From Adlercreutzia sp910585575 (GTDB taxonomy: Bacteria > Actinomycetota > Coriobacteriia > Coriobacteriales > Eggerthellaceae), in the NCBI RefSeq assembly GCF_951801035.1, contig NZ_CATOKT010000004.1: a stretch of DNA of 64,000 nt, one strand, 5' to 3'. A model generated the notes under the pieces. That model saw nothing but the letters and a program-made list of their open reading frames with translations. It had not been told where the DNA came from and did no database searches. Position 1 is the stretch's first letter. Each line of letters starts with the position of its first letter. Position numbers and translations under genes: made by a program. This document shows positions 1-8,495 of this stretch, in pieces.

Positions 1-513
1 GAGCGCCGCGGACCCCGCTACCGGCTGGAGTTCCCTCTTCCCCCTCTCGAGGAAATGGCCTGGCACCAGGAGGAGCTTTCAGGCAGCGACCTGTGGGAAT
101 GGGTGGTGCGTCACGTCAAGCAGACCATCATCGAGCGCGGTTGGCCCCTCTCGCTTTTCCATGACGTCGGCTACATTGCCCCGCGTAGCGCCTTAGACGA
201 AGAGGACCTGTGGGCCCGCTGCGCCTTTGTCGAGGTGGACGAAAGCTACGGAGACTGCTTCGATGAGGCCGTACCGTTCCCCGAGGGGCTTCATTTGGTC
301 ATGTACGTCAATCATGGGTTCGGCACGGCCGGCGAAACCCTGGATCAGGACCGTTTCCAACGCCTGCGCGACTACGCAGCGGCCAAAAACCTCGAGCTTT
401 CCGCTGACCCCTATTGCGAAAGTCTCTGTCGCTTCGGACGCTTGTTCAACCAGACCAGCGAGACCATCAGCGCCTACTGCCTTCCCGTACGCAAAAAGGT
501 GCCCTTAGAGTAG
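1..513 (+). CDS. C-terminal part of a MerR-type regulator, GyrI-like effector domain (partial)
   Basis: The reading frame is open from the first base of the window, so the gene starts upstream and only about 170 C-terminal residues are visible. What remains is a soluble acidic/aromatic domain with no DNA-binding helix. Its features (a basic Arg-rich entry, a mid-domain FHDVGYIAPRSAL segment, a terminal strand ending LPVRKK) resemble the effector-binding half of MerR-family regulators. A first in-frame ATG is at base 55, but nothing like a ribosome site precedes it. The family call is inference from a partial domain. The gene faces ispF convergently. Confidence 0.45.
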   Translation, partial: ERRGPRYRLEFPLPPLEEMAWHQEELSGSDLWEWVVRHVKQTIIERGWPLSLFHDVGYIAPRSALDEEDLWARCAFVEVDESYGDCFDEAVPFPEGLHLVMYVNHGFGTAGETLDQDRFQRLRDYAAAKNLELSADPYCESLCRFGRLFNQTSETISAYCLPVRKKVPLE

Positions 514-560
514 GACGACCGACAACAACGCTGCGTGCGAGCGCAGGGCCCATGAGAGCC

Positions 561-1049
561 CTAGCGCTTCGCCACCAGACACGTGGCATAGGCGGTAATG
601 CCCTCTTCACGACCTTCAAAGCCAAGCCACTCGGTGGTGGTGGCCTTCACGCCCACGTTTTCCACCGGCAGGCCCATGGCGACAGCCAGGTTCTGGCGCA
701 TGGCCTCGCGATGGGGCGACAGCTTGGGCGCCTGAGCAGCCACCACACTGTCCACGTCGATGATCTCGAACCCCTGGGCGCGCACATAATTGGCCACTTC
801 CGCCAGCAGCTTCAGCGAGTCGGCGTCCTTGTAGACCGGATCAGTGTCGGGGAAAAGCTTCCCGATGTCTCCCCCGCGCACCGCACCCAGCAGCGCATCG
901 GAAATGGCATGGGCCAGCACATCGGCATCCGAATGACCGAGCAGACCCTGGGTGTGCGGAATATCCACGCCGCCCAAAATAAGCTTGCGACCTTCAGCGA
1001 AGGCATGCACGTCCATGCCAAGGCCGGTACGGAGGTTGCGAATATCCAT
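561..1049 (-). CDS. ispF: 2-C-methyl-D-erythritol 2,4-cyclodiphosphate synthase
   Basis: IspF cyclises CDP-methylerythritol 2-phosphate to the 2,4-cyclodiphosphate, releasing CMP, in the cytosolic MEP isoprenoid pathway. The 162-residue protein has the family's normal length. It shows the zinc ligands D13 and H15 (DVHAF), the GHSDAD loop at 38-43 with H47 as third ligand, the FPDTDP segment near 66-71, and the TTTEWLGF motif near 137-144 that binds the cytidine nucleotide. An AAAGGA site precedes the ATG. It is the last gene of an ispD - phosphatase - ispF operon. Quinone side chains for the respiratory enzymes in this window depend on this pathway. Confidence 0.95.
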   Translation of the reverse strand: MDIRNLRTGLGMDVHAFAEGRKLILGGVDIPHTQGLLGHSDADVLAHAISDALLGAVRGGDIGKLFPDTDPVYKDADSLKLLAEVANYVRAQGFEIIDVDSVVAAQAPKLSPHREAMRQNLAVAMGLPVENVGVKATTTEWLGFEGREEGITAYATCLVAKR

Positions 1050-1072
1050 GGGAGAGATCCTTTCCGTGAAAT

Positions 1073-2095
1073 TTAGCGCACCAGCAAAGCAAGACGTTCT
1101 ACCGCCTCGCCCGTCAAGTGCAGTCCTTCGGTCGTGTAGCGTTCGAACGACCCATACCGCGCATCGATCTCGTCGAAGTAAGCGCGCAAGTACGCTGGTC
1201 GCGCCTCAATGAAGCTCATGAGGCAGGCGTGCTCCTGGGCGGTCATGCCCGCGCCCAGGCGTTGCGCCTCTTCGGCGATAAGATCGCGGTGGTCCTCGTT
1301 GACGCGCAGATAGTCGGCCATGATGGCATCCTCGTCGGCCCCGGCCACCCGCAGCAGCGTGGCGCACAAAACTCCCGTGCGATCCTTCCCGTTCACGCAG
1401 TGGATCAGCGCGGGACGGCCCTCGGCGGCCAATGATCGGAGGGCCTTACCCAGCAGCGGCTGCTCGTCGACGTAACGGCGGTAATTGCGCAGCATGCGCT
1501 CCTCGGGGGCGCCGTACTTGCCGATAACGCCGGCCACTAGGCGCTTGTCGGCATCTTTGCGGCGATGCTCGGTAGCGGGTTCCAAGGCCACGGTCTTCAT
1601 ACCCACAATGTAGGGCTCGGGATGAGCTGCCACTTCCGCCTGCGTGCGCAGGTCGTAAATGGTGCCGATACCCAGGGCCTGGGAAAGAAAGGAGGCCTCT
1701 TCACCCGTAAGGCCCGTCAGCTCGCGGGAGCGGAAAATACGCGCCTCGGGAAACGAGCCGCCCACCGGTCGGATGCGGGCAGCGCCAAACGCTCGGTCAA
1801 GGGGCAGCACCTCGAAGGCAAACCCCGCCACCAAGTTGGACGGCTCACCGTCTTCCGTCACGGGCCGCACTTTCAGCAGATAACGCCCCGGCTGCTCGGG
1901 CGTATAGACAAACTGCCAGTTCACACCGCGCGATTTATCGACGGCCGCCGTGGGGTAGGCCGTCCAGGACGCACCGTCGTCCAGGGAGAACTCCATGGCG
2001 CAGATGGCGCGGTCGAAATCGTCCACATAGCCGGAAAACTCGATGGGACGCCCTGCGTAATAGGGCGGTTTCGTGCGCGGAGCGACGGCAGCCAC
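1073..2095 (-). CDS. Tyrosine phosphatase with N-terminal Mo-oxidoreductase dimerisation-like Ig domain
   Basis: A 340-residue fusion. Residues about 105-300 form a Y_phosphatase3-type protein-tyrosine (or dual-specificity) phosphatase. The IYDLRTQAE strand is at 146-154 and the P-loop HCVNGKDRTG at 232-241, giving C233 as nucleophile and R239 as phosphate ligand. Residues about 12-96 match the immunoglobulin-like dimerisation domain of sulfite-oxidase-family enzymes: the pattern FSGYVD, AMEFSxDxGxSW, FxYTPExPGxYxLxVR recurs in the two large cytochrome fusion proteins at 3998-5575 and 6718-8394. Translation starts at a GTG behind TAGGA, 6 bases after ispD stops. There is no signal peptide, so it is probably cytosolic. 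Its substrate is unknown. Confidence 0.8.
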   Translation of the reverse strand: MAAVAPRTKPPYYAGRPIEFSGYVDDFDRAICAMEFSLDDGASWTAYPTAAVDKSRGVNWQFVYTPEQPGRYLLKVRPVTEDGEPSNLVAGFAFEVLPLDRAFGAARIRPVGGSFPEARIFRSRELTGLTGEEASFLSQALGIGTIYDLRTQAEVAAHPEPYIVGMKTVALEPATEHRRKDADKRLVAGVIGKYGAPEERMLRNYRRYVDEQPLLGKALRSLAAEGRPALIHCVNGKDRTGVLCATLLRVAGADEDAIMADYLRVNEDHRDLIAEEAQRLGAGMTAQEHACLMSFIEARPAYLRAYFDEIDARYGSFERYTTEGLHLTGEAVERLALLVR

Positions 2096-2101
2096 GGCGT
2101 C

Positions 2102-2944
2102 CTACCGGTGCTCAGAGTTCAGTAGCATGGTGCGCACGGCGCTGGCCAGCAGCACATAGTCTTCCGGCACCGTGAGCTTGATGTTGTCGCGCTTGCCCTC
2201 CACAATGAGCACCTTGCCGCCCAGCCGCTCGATGAGCGACGAGTCGTCGGTGCCCACGAAGCCATCGGACAGGGCCGAGGCATGGGCGCGGCGGTAAATG
2301 CCCGCGCGGAACACCTGGGGAGTCTGGGCATTCCAGAACACGCTGCGATCGGGGGTGCCCACAATGACGCCGTCCTCCACCACCTTGAGGGTGTCCACCG
2401 CCGGATGGGCCACCACGGCGCCGTCGGCGTCGAAGTTGCCCTTCACGGTATTGATGGTGTGGGCAATGAGGTCGGGCGACACCAGCGGACGGGCGCCGTC
2501 GTGCAGCACCACGTACTCGTACTCGTCCCCCACCATTTCCAGGCCCGAGAACGCCGACTCCTGGCGAATGGAGCCCGAAGGGGCCAGCACCACCGGCGTG
2601 ACGAAGGGGAACGGGTCGATGGCGCGCGACAGGTACTCGGTCATGCGCTCCTCGGGACACACGATGACGATGAGCCCCACATCGCCCACGGCGTCGAAGG
2701 CCTCGGCCGACCAGGTGAGGATGGGCTTGCCGGCAATTTCCACCAGCTGCTTGCCGCCCTCCTTGCCAAAGCGCTCCCCGGTGCCGCCCGCCAGAATAAT
2801 GGCCGCGGTCTGCGGGTTCTTGTCCACCTTGCCCTGCAGTTGCAGCAGCGGCGAGTCGAGCACGCTGAAGTCGAGGTCGTCCATGACGAAGGACGGCTCG
2901 CGCAGCACCGAAGGCTCGAAAACAGGATCGATGATCTGGGGCAT
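2102..2944 (-). CDS. ispD: 2-C-methyl-D-erythritol 4-phosphate cytidylyltransferase
   Basis: IspD transfers CMP from CTP to methylerythritol 4-phosphate in the MEP pathway. The nucleotide-binding signature LAGGTGERFG lies at 51-60, followed by the GGKQ lysine region, then HDGARPL, TPQVFR and GTDDSSLIE segments typical of the family. The protein is 280 residues, about 45 longer than E. coli IspD, because of an N-terminal extension before the Rossmann core. The ATG at 2944 has a good AGGGAG site, so the extension looks genuine. It is first in an operon with a phosphatase and ispF. Confidence 0.93.
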   Translation of the reverse strand: MPQIIDPVFEPSVLREPSFVMDDLDFSVLDSPLLQLQGKVDKNPQTAAIILAGGTGERFGKEGGKQLVEIAGKPILTWSAEAFDAVGDVGLIVIVCPEERMTEYLSRAIDPFPFVTPVVLAPSGSIRQESAFSGLEMVGDEYEYVVLHDGARPLVSPDLIAHTINTVKGNFDADGAVVAHPAVDTLKVVEDGVIVGTPDRSVFWNAQTPQVFRAGIYRRAHASALSDGFVGTDDSSLIERLGGKVLIVEGKRDNIKLTVPEDYVLLASAVRTMLLNSEHR

Positions 2945-2982
2945 AGGGTCTCCCTGGGTAATGCGAAATAGAAACTGCCCCT

Positions 2983-2988
2983 AGTATA
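2983..2988 (-). promoter_or_regulatory. Candidate -10 hexamer upstream of ispD
   Basis: On the minus strand the hexamer TATACT lies about 40 bases upstream of the ispD start. No convincing -35 was found, so this is a suggestion only. Confidence 0.3.
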
Positions 2989-3039
2989 ATGCACCGCTCC
3001 CCCGCACGGGCGCATAGGCAGGCAGCAAGTCCGAAAGAA

Positions 3040-3072
3040 ACAGCCCTCCGCCGGGGAAAGCGGAGGGCCGAG
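3040..3072 (-). terminator. Rho-independent terminator after the 3110-3925 gene
   Basis: A CCCTCCGC / GCGGAGGG stem with a short loop, followed on the minus strand by a T-rich stretch (TGTTTCTTTC). It lies 40 bases past the stop of the small secreted molybdopterin-domain gene and separates that module from ispD. Confidence 0.75.
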
Positions 3073-3109
3073 GAGGGGGTGTCGACTGCTTTTCGTCACT
3101 CGGTTTTGC

Positions 3110-3925
3110 TTAGGCTACTTCCCCACCAAGCAAAACGCCGACATTCGGGAGATTCTGGTAGGCCTCGCGCGCCTCGTCGCTTGACGGAGCCGGCGGGGGC
3201 GTCTGGCGCTCCTCCAGCGTGATGCTCACGACGTCGCGGGCAAAATAGTTCGCCGAGGTGGCACCGAGCCACAACTGGTTCGCTCCCCCGATAACTTCCG
3301 AGATGGGAGCGCCGTTGATGTCGAACACCAGGGGGCAGTAGCGTTCGGTTACGTACCAGAGCGGCAAGGCAACCTGATAGCCATCGGCCGAGGTGAACAC
3401 GATGGTGTTTGCCTCGGGGGCCACCTGGGCCTCTTCCAAAATGACCGCCATGGGCAAGCCCGTGACCTCCGCATTGCCGGCGTCACGACCATCGGCCGGA
3501 TTCCCCATGCAGGAGCAGGCCATGGTCATCTTCTTGACCGCATCCGACGAAGCCATATCCTCAAACGTCATCACCTGAGGATTCTCGACCTTGCCGGTAA
3601 TGGCAATCTCCCAGTCGCCCGCAAGAGCGGAATCGTCCTCGGCAACTTTGGCATGGCTGCCGCAAAGGAACTGGGCGGCCTTCGCCATGTTGGCAAAGGT
3701 GTCGTTGGGCGAAAGCTCGTTCTGCACGAAGGAAAAAGCACCGGGAACGGTTTCAAGGGTGACAATATCGGTCTTGTAATACGTCGCATCATGGGCTTCA
3801 GCCACAGTGGGCGCCGCCGCGCCATCGTCGCCGGGCATAGCAGCCACGGCAATGCCACTTGCCATACCGCTCAAGGCCAGCGCCGAGGTGGTGCCCAGAA
3901 GAATCGTCTTCTTAAGTGTGCTCAT
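3110..3925 (-). CDS. Small secreted sulfite-oxidase-like molybdopterin-domain protein (copy 1)
   Basis: A 271-residue exported protein. The start at 3925 (MSTLKK) has an AGAGAGG site; the upstream in-frame ATG has none. Residues 1-29 are a Sec-type signal peptide ending near AVAAM. The body resembles the Oxidored_molyb fold without the Ig-like dimerisation domain and without any CxxCH haem site. A CSCMGNPADG loop places a cysteine where the molybdenum-ligating Cys of sulfite oxidases sits. A Pro-rich linker leads to a C-terminal tail NLPNVGVLLGGEVA that is nearly identical in its paralogue at 5918-6718. The gene follows the triheme fusion gene by 72 bases and probably encodes its partner subunit. 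Substrate unknown. Confidence 0.75.
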   Translation of the reverse strand: MSTLKKTILLGTTSALALSGMASGIAVAAMPGDDGAAAPTVAEAHDATYYKTDIVTLETVPGAFSFVQNELSPNDTFANMAKAAQFLCGSHAKVAEDDSALAGDWEIAITGKVENPQVMTFEDMASSDAVKKMTMACSCMGNPADGRDAGNAEVTGLPMAVILEEAQVAPEANTIVFTSADGYQVALPLWYVTERYCPLVFDINGAPISEVIGGANQLWLGATSANYFARDVVSITLEERQTPPPAPSSDEAREAYQNLPNVGVLLGGEVA

Positions 3926-3997
3926 ATTTGCACCTCTCTTTCTGAGAGCGGCCGGCGCCATGGCTGCGCCGGCCGCGGCACAAGGGACGGGTCGACG

Positions 3998-5575
3998 CTA
4001 TTTGGCGACAACCATAACTTGATCAGGGGTAAAGGACTTGCCGCCTGCAGCGGTCTCACCGCGCACCTGCAGCACATAGGCACCCGGCTCTTCGGGGGTG
4101 AAGACGAAGTTCCACCACACCCAGCAACGGGCATTCGTGTCCGGGGTCTCGCAGCGCGTCCACGTCTCGCCGCCATCGGCAGAGAACTCCAGGGCGCTCA
4201 CGTTGTAGTTCAGACCTTCCGCAAAGCCTTCGAACGTAAACGGCTCGCCGGCTTTGATGACCTGACCCTCGTGGATATTGCAGAACGCAACGTTGGGCTT
4301 CAGGCGACCGACGGGATCGGCCTCGTTGGCCCAGCGGGACGGCACAGCAGCCTCTTCCTCGGGCAGCGTCTCGAAGACGATGTCGGAAATGGAACGGCGG
4401 GACAGCGATGCCTTATGGTCTGGCATCCAGATACGGATCGGATAACCGTCGATGCGGGTGAGGGGCTTTCCGTTTACCTGGTAGACCAGCCACGTCTGAT
4501 CGATGACTTCGTCGTTGTAGGGCTGCGGGTCGGAACCGTCGGAGGAAGCCGGCGTAAAGGCATTGACGCCCTCATGGACACCAGCGCGGTCGATGATCCA
4601 GCGCAGCGGAACACCGGTAACCTCTACCTGAGCCAGCAGCTCGCCAGAGGGAATGTTCTCGAAGCACTGCATGGCGCTCACGAAGGTCTCCGAGGGGCCC
4701 TCGTCGATGATCTCCTGCACCGAAATGCTGAAGGGATTGTCCACATCGCCGGAAACATTGATCATCCACTCACTGTAGTCCTGGTCAGTGAAGACCTTCT
4801 CGGGACCAACCGTGTAGTCGTCGGGACCGCCGCCCCAGGGATAGGTGAAGCCCACGCTATCGCCCTGGACGTGGTCCTGGTTGAAGCTGAAATCACCCTG
4901 GACGTTCTCAACCTTGTTGATGCCCGTCAAGATGTTGTACTTCTCCACATCCCATACCTTAAGCTGGCCATCGGCACCGGACGTATGACAGCTCATGCAG
5001 TCGCCCTCGAAGTTCACGCGGTTGTGAATGCCATGGACCATCTGACCGAAGGCGCCGTCGTAGGCGTTCTGACCGCCCGCATCGGGATTGTCGTGGCACG
5101 CGATGCAGTCCTTCACATCAACCACGGTGCCCAAGCCGTTGTTGAGCTTCCAGTGCGGGTAGGACATGTGATTATCCACAACGTCGGCCAAGCCGTTCTC
5201 GTGGCACGACTCGCATCCGCGGTTATCGGCATCGAGATACAGGGTGTTGTAGGCCGACTTCGCGCCCCAATAGTAGACATCGTCGGCCGAATCCGGCGTA
5301 CGCTGAATCTGCGTGCCGTCCTCAAGGGTGCGCACCTCGGGCGCCCAATCTTCCGCCTGAGCCGCCAGCTCGTCGTACATCGTCGGAATATTCTCATTGG
5401 TCACCGACAGGATGTTGTACGGTTTGGTCTGCAGATCAACCTGCGCGGCGGTATCAGTCGACGACCCCTCGTTATCGCCCGAGGCGGCGGGAGGCGCCGC
5501 TTGGGGCGCACAGGCCGCCAGCGTCAGCACCAAGGCGCCGCAGGCAACGGTTACCCCGAGCATCTGCTTTCTCAT
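3998..5575 (-). CDS. Triheme cytochrome c / sulfite-oxidase-like molybdopterin lipoprotein (copy 1)
   Basis: A 525-residue lipoprotein (lipobox LTLAAC, acylated C22). Three CxxCH haem motifs lie at 121-125, 157-161 and 193-197, with extra histidines (HMSYPHW, HGIHN) suited to bis-His ligation. Residues about 265-420 resemble the sulfite-oxidase molybdopterin domain, with C304 in MQCFENIP as likely molybdenum ligand; residues about 436-525 are the Ig-like dimerisation domain. Such a protein could pass electrons between a surface molybdenum site and haems. The precise acceptor or donor is not deducible. It heads a two-gene operon and is a diverged duplicate of 6718-8394. Confidence 0.85.
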   Translation of the reverse strand: MRKQMLGVTVACGALVLTLAACAPQAAPPAASGDNEGSSTDTAAQVDLQTKPYNILSVTNENIPTMYDELAAQAEDWAPEVRTLEDGTQIQRTPDSADDVYYWGAKSAYNTLYLDADNRGCESCHENGLADVVDNHMSYPHWKLNNGLGTVVDVKDCIACHDNPDAGGQNAYDGAFGQMVHGIHNRVNFEGDCMSCHTSGADGQLKVWDVEKYNILTGINKVENVQGDFSFNQDHVQGDSVGFTYPWGGGPDDYTVGPEKVFTDQDYSEWMINVSGDVDNPFSISVQEIIDEGPSETFVSAMQCFENIPSGELLAQVEVTGVPLRWIIDRAGVHEGVNAFTPASSDGSDPQPYNDEVIDQTWLVYQVNGKPLTRIDGYPIRIWMPDHKASLSRRSISDIVFETLPEEEAAVPSRWANEADPVGRLKPNVAFCNIHEGQVIKAGEPFTFEGFAEGLNYNVSALEFSADGGETWTRCETPDTNARCWVWWNFVFTPEEPGAYVLQVRGETAAGGKSFTPDQVMVVAK

Positions 5576-5655
5576 AAGCCCTCTCCTCTCCTTTCTTCGA
5601 TCACTCCTCGTGATCCTTACTCACGCCTGCTTGCCAATCAGGCCTTTATAGGCAC

Positions 5656-5684
5656 TTTATGCGGTGCCCCAAGGAGAGGAGCAA
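5656..5684 (-). promoter_or_regulatory. Candidate promoter of cytochrome module 1
   Basis: On the minus strand TTGCTC, a 17-base spacer and CATAAA. The spacer contains CTCCTTGGGGCACC, closely matching the spacer of the candidate promoter of module 2 at 8496-8523. Conservation between the two leaders is the main evidence. Confidence 0.45.
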
Positions 5685-5824
5685 GTTACAGATCCAACGG
5701 AGTTTTTCCCTTATTGACATGGGGTTACACCGTTTTTTCCGATCCGCACTCAACGGCGTTTAAAAGTCAAGCGATCTGCTATGCAAAGGACGTTGGCAAC
5801 AACGTTTTTCGAGCTGCCCTTAGG

Positions 5825-5862
5825 ACAGCAAAAGCCCCTCCGCAAGAAACGGAGGGGCTTCG
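5825..5862 (-). terminator. Rho-independent terminator of cytochrome module 2
   Basis: An AAGCCCCTCCG / CGGAGGGGCTT stem with a 7-base loop and a TTTTG run on the minus strand, 56 bases past the stop of the 5918-6718 gene. It separates the two duplicated modules into independent transcripts. Confidence 0.8.
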
Positions 5863-5917
5863 GAAGGGACCCATGCCCCGGGTATTCGCGAGACGATCCT
5901 CGCGATGGCGCGAAGCC

Positions 5918-6718
5918 CTAGGCGATCTCACCGCCGAAATCAACGCCCACGTTGGGCAGATTGGCGTAGGTGTCGCCCGATTCGGGAGAGCCCGGATCGG
6001 CCGGAGCCTGGTCGCGACTCTCCACGGTGATGGAGGCCACATTGCGCACGAAGTACTTGGCCGACGTGGAGCCGAGCCACAACTGGTTCGTGCCGCCCGC
6101 GGCATCGGCAATGGGGCTGCCGTTCACGTCGAACACGATAGGGCAGTAGCGCTGCGTCAGATAGCGCAGGGGCAGGGCCACCTCGTAGCCGTCTGCCGAG
6201 GTGAACACCACGGTGTTCGCCCCCTCGGCCACGCCGGCGCGGTCGAGCATGAGCTTGACGGAAACACCCGTCACCTGGGCGGCCACCGAAGCATCGCCAT
6301 CTGCGGGGTTGCCGGCACAAGAGCAGCCCAGCAGCACCTTCTGCACCGCAGGATCGGCCTGAATGTCGGCCACGGTCGTCACATAGGGGTGCTCCACCGC
6401 ACCGCCCACGGCAATCTTCCAATCGGCGGCATCGACATCGGTCAACTCGGCACCGGCGCCACCGCACAGATAGCTGGACGCGCGCATCATGCGGGCCACC
6501 TGATCGATGGAGCTCACCGCGTTCTGGGTAAAGGCAAAGGTCCCGGCCACTACCGGCGAGGTCACCGTCGCCGCACCCGTACCTTCAACAGCCTCGGCGC
6601 CCGTCGTCGGTGCCTCGGGGGCCTCCTCGGCGAAGGCGGTCACCGCGCCCATGCCCATTGAGGACAGGAGCACCAGCGAGCCCGTAGCGCCCGCAATCTT
6701 CTTAGTGATCTCGTTCAT
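5918..6718 (-). CDS. Small secreted sulfite-oxidase-like molybdopterin-domain protein (copy 2)
   Basis: A 266-residue paralogue of the 3110-3925 product. It has a Sec signal (residues 1-30, ending AFAEE), no haem motif, the loop CSCAGNPADG with the putative Mo-ligating cysteine, FTSADGYEVALPLRYLTQRYCP and NQLWLGSTSAKYF segments shared with copy 1, and the tail NLPNVGVDFGGEIA. Its ATG overlaps the stop of the upstream triheme gene (TAATG, one base shared), which implies translational coupling and a fixed stoichiometry. It is probably a subunit of the enzyme encoded by 6718-8394. Confidence 0.75.
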   Translation of the reverse strand: MNEITKKIAGATGSLVLLSSMGMGAVTAFAEEAPEAPTTGAEAVEGTGAATVTSPVVAGTFAFTQNAVSSIDQVARMMRASSYLCGGAGAELTDVDAADWKIAVGGAVEHPYVTTVADIQADPAVQKVLLGCSCAGNPADGDASVAAQVTGVSVKLMLDRAGVAEGANTVVFTSADGYEVALPLRYLTQRYCPIVFDVNGSPIADAAGGTNQLWLGSTSAKYFVRNVASITVESRDQAPADPGSPESGDTYANLPNVGVDFGGEIA

Positions 6719-8394
6719 TAGTTCTGCACCTCGCTTCCGTTGGTCGGCTGGGGCATCTCGGACTTGGCCACGACCATCTTCTCGACGTACTCCTCGGTCA
6801 CACGGCCCGACTCGCTGATGCCGCGCAGGGCAATGCAGTAGGCGCCGTCAGCCTCGGGGGTGAAGTCGTAGTACCAAGTGATCATCTGGTTCGGGTCGGC
6901 ATCCTTGATGTCGAAGCGGTGCCAGGTCTTGCCGCGGTCCATGGAGATCTCCATAGCTACCACGGGCTCGTTGTAAGCGTCGACATAGCCGGAGAACTGA
7001 TGGGTCTCGCCGGTCTTGATGATCTGACCCTCGTGCAGGTTGTAGATGCCGATGGAGGGCGTAGCGTACTCGATGCCGAAGCGGAAGTCGGAACCGTAGC
7101 CAGAACCGGCGCCCGTGGACACCGCCAGCTCGCTCACGTTCTTCACGTCCGTGAAGGCAGCCACCGCGCCGCGCACGTACATAACCGGATAGCCGTTGGC
7201 CCAGGTAAGACGCTCGCCACCCATCTCGTACACCAGGTGCGAGATGTTGTTCTCGTTCATGATGGCCGGTACGGCGTCGGAGCCATAGGGGCCGTCGGGA
7301 GTGCAGAAGCTTACCGTAGCGGCCTTCGGATCGAGGCCGGCCTGCTCAAGCAGCCAGCGTACCGGAATGCCCTTGCACTGAACCTGGCCGATGTAGGGGC
7401 CGTTGGTGGGGTTCACGGTGCAGTTCAGCTTGGCCACGAATTCCTCGCTGGGGGCCTGCTCGATAAGCTCGGGCAGCGTCCAGGTCATCTCCTGGCCCAC
7501 GTCGCCGGAAACGGTGATGGTCCAGGTGTTGAACATCTCCTCGTCCAGCGGCACGCCGTCGCGCTGGCGCTGCAGGCGGTCGTAGTCGGCCTGGAAGGTC
7601 TCCCACGGCACGTTGAACAGCTCGGCGGGGTTCGTCAGCTGGTCGGTATCCCAGCTAAAGCCCGTGCCCATGTAGGCCTGGTCGATGTCGGTGATGCCGC
7701 GCAGCTTGTTGTGCTTCACCAGGTCCCACAGCACCATCTGGTTCGACTCGGTGGCCTCGCCCTGCTCGTCGCCCGAGATGGAGCCGGAGTAGTCGAACTC
7801 GCCCTGACCGCCCGAAGCGGTGCCGTTGTTAGAGGCATCATGGCAGTTCCAGCAATTGGCCTTATCCATATGCAGCGCATGGATCATGGTGCCGAACTCG
7901 CCGGGCACCGTCTGCACGGTGGAGCCGCCGATGCGGTGGCACTGCAGGCACTGCTGCACGCTGGCCTCAAGCCCCAGAGGGTTGGACAGCGGATGATGGC
8001 CATAGGGCATGTTGTCGATCGTGGCCGCCAAGTCCTCGTGGCAGGCATTGCAGCCTCGGGCGTCGGCCTTGGTGAAATAGGTGTTGGAAGGCACATTCTC
8101 GGTGGGATGGTGCAGCACGGCCGTGGCATCCAGCGAGGCGCTGATGTTCTCGTCGGGCGTGCGCTGAATGAGCGTGCCGTCGGACAGCTGCTTGACAACG
8201 GGCGCCAGCGGATCCCACTCGGGCGTGAGCACCGCGCTCACGTCCTCCATGACTTTTTCGGCATTCGAGCCGGTAGCATCAGCGGGATCCGTCGCAGGCG
8301 CCGCCTGCGGAGCACAGCCCGCTACCATCGCAAGCGTCATAGCCGCCGCGATGCAGCCACCCAAGACAAGTTTGGTCTTCGGCAACTTCTTCAT
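6718..8394 (-). CDS. Triheme cytochrome c / sulfite-oxidase-like molybdopterin lipoprotein (copy 2)
   Basis: A 558-residue lipoprotein. The start at 8394 (MKKLPKTK) has an AAAGGAGAGG site; the longer frame upstream does not. Acylated cysteine is C27. Haem motifs CNACH, CLQCH and CWNCH lie at 115-119, 149-153 and 181-185. The molybdopterin domain spans about 285-445 with C325 (KLNCTVNP) as candidate Mo ligand, followed by the Ig-like dimerisation domain (FSGYVD, AMEISMDRGKTW). Domain order matches 3998-5575, but sequence between haems 1 and 3 and around the Mo site has diverged, so the two enzymes may use different substrates. Probably anchored on the outer face of the membrane. Confidence 0.85.
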   Translation of the reverse strand: MKKLPKTKLVLGGCIAAAMTLAMVAGCAPQAAPATDPADATGSNAEKVMEDVSAVLTPEWDPLAPVVKQLSDGTLIQRTPDENISASLDATAVLHHPTENVPSNTYFTKADARGCNACHEDLAATIDNMPYGHHPLSNPLGLEASVQQCLQCHRIGGSTVQTVPGEFGTMIHALHMDKANCWNCHDASNNGTASGGQGEFDYSGSISGDEQGEATESNQMVLWDLVKHNKLRGITDIDQAYMGTGFSWDTDQLTNPAELFNVPWETFQADYDRLQRQRDGVPLDEEMFNTWTITVSGDVGQEMTWTLPELIEQAPSEEFVAKLNCTVNPTNGPYIGQVQCKGIPVRWLLEQAGLDPKAATVSFCTPDGPYGSDAVPAIMNENNISHLVYEMGGERLTWANGYPVMYVRGAVAAFTDVKNVSELAVSTGAGSGYGSDFRFGIEYATPSIGIYNLHEGQIIKTGETHQFSGYVDAYNEPVVAMEISMDRGKTWHRFDIKDADPNQMITWYYDFTPEADGAYCIALRGISESGRVTEEYVEKMVVAKSEMPQPTNGSEVQN

Positions 8395-8495
8395 GCCCCT
8401 CTCCTTTCTTTTTCTCCTCCCGCACCCCTCCCCCCTCGGGAGAGGCACGTACTACTTCGCCCCTGAAGAGAGCGAGGGGCGTCCTCACCCCTAGG

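Noticed and set aside
3653..6661. 1002-codon plus-strand frame across both cytochrome modules
   Set aside because: It crosses two terminators and promoters and runs antisense to three signal-peptide proteins; composition is that of an antisense frame.
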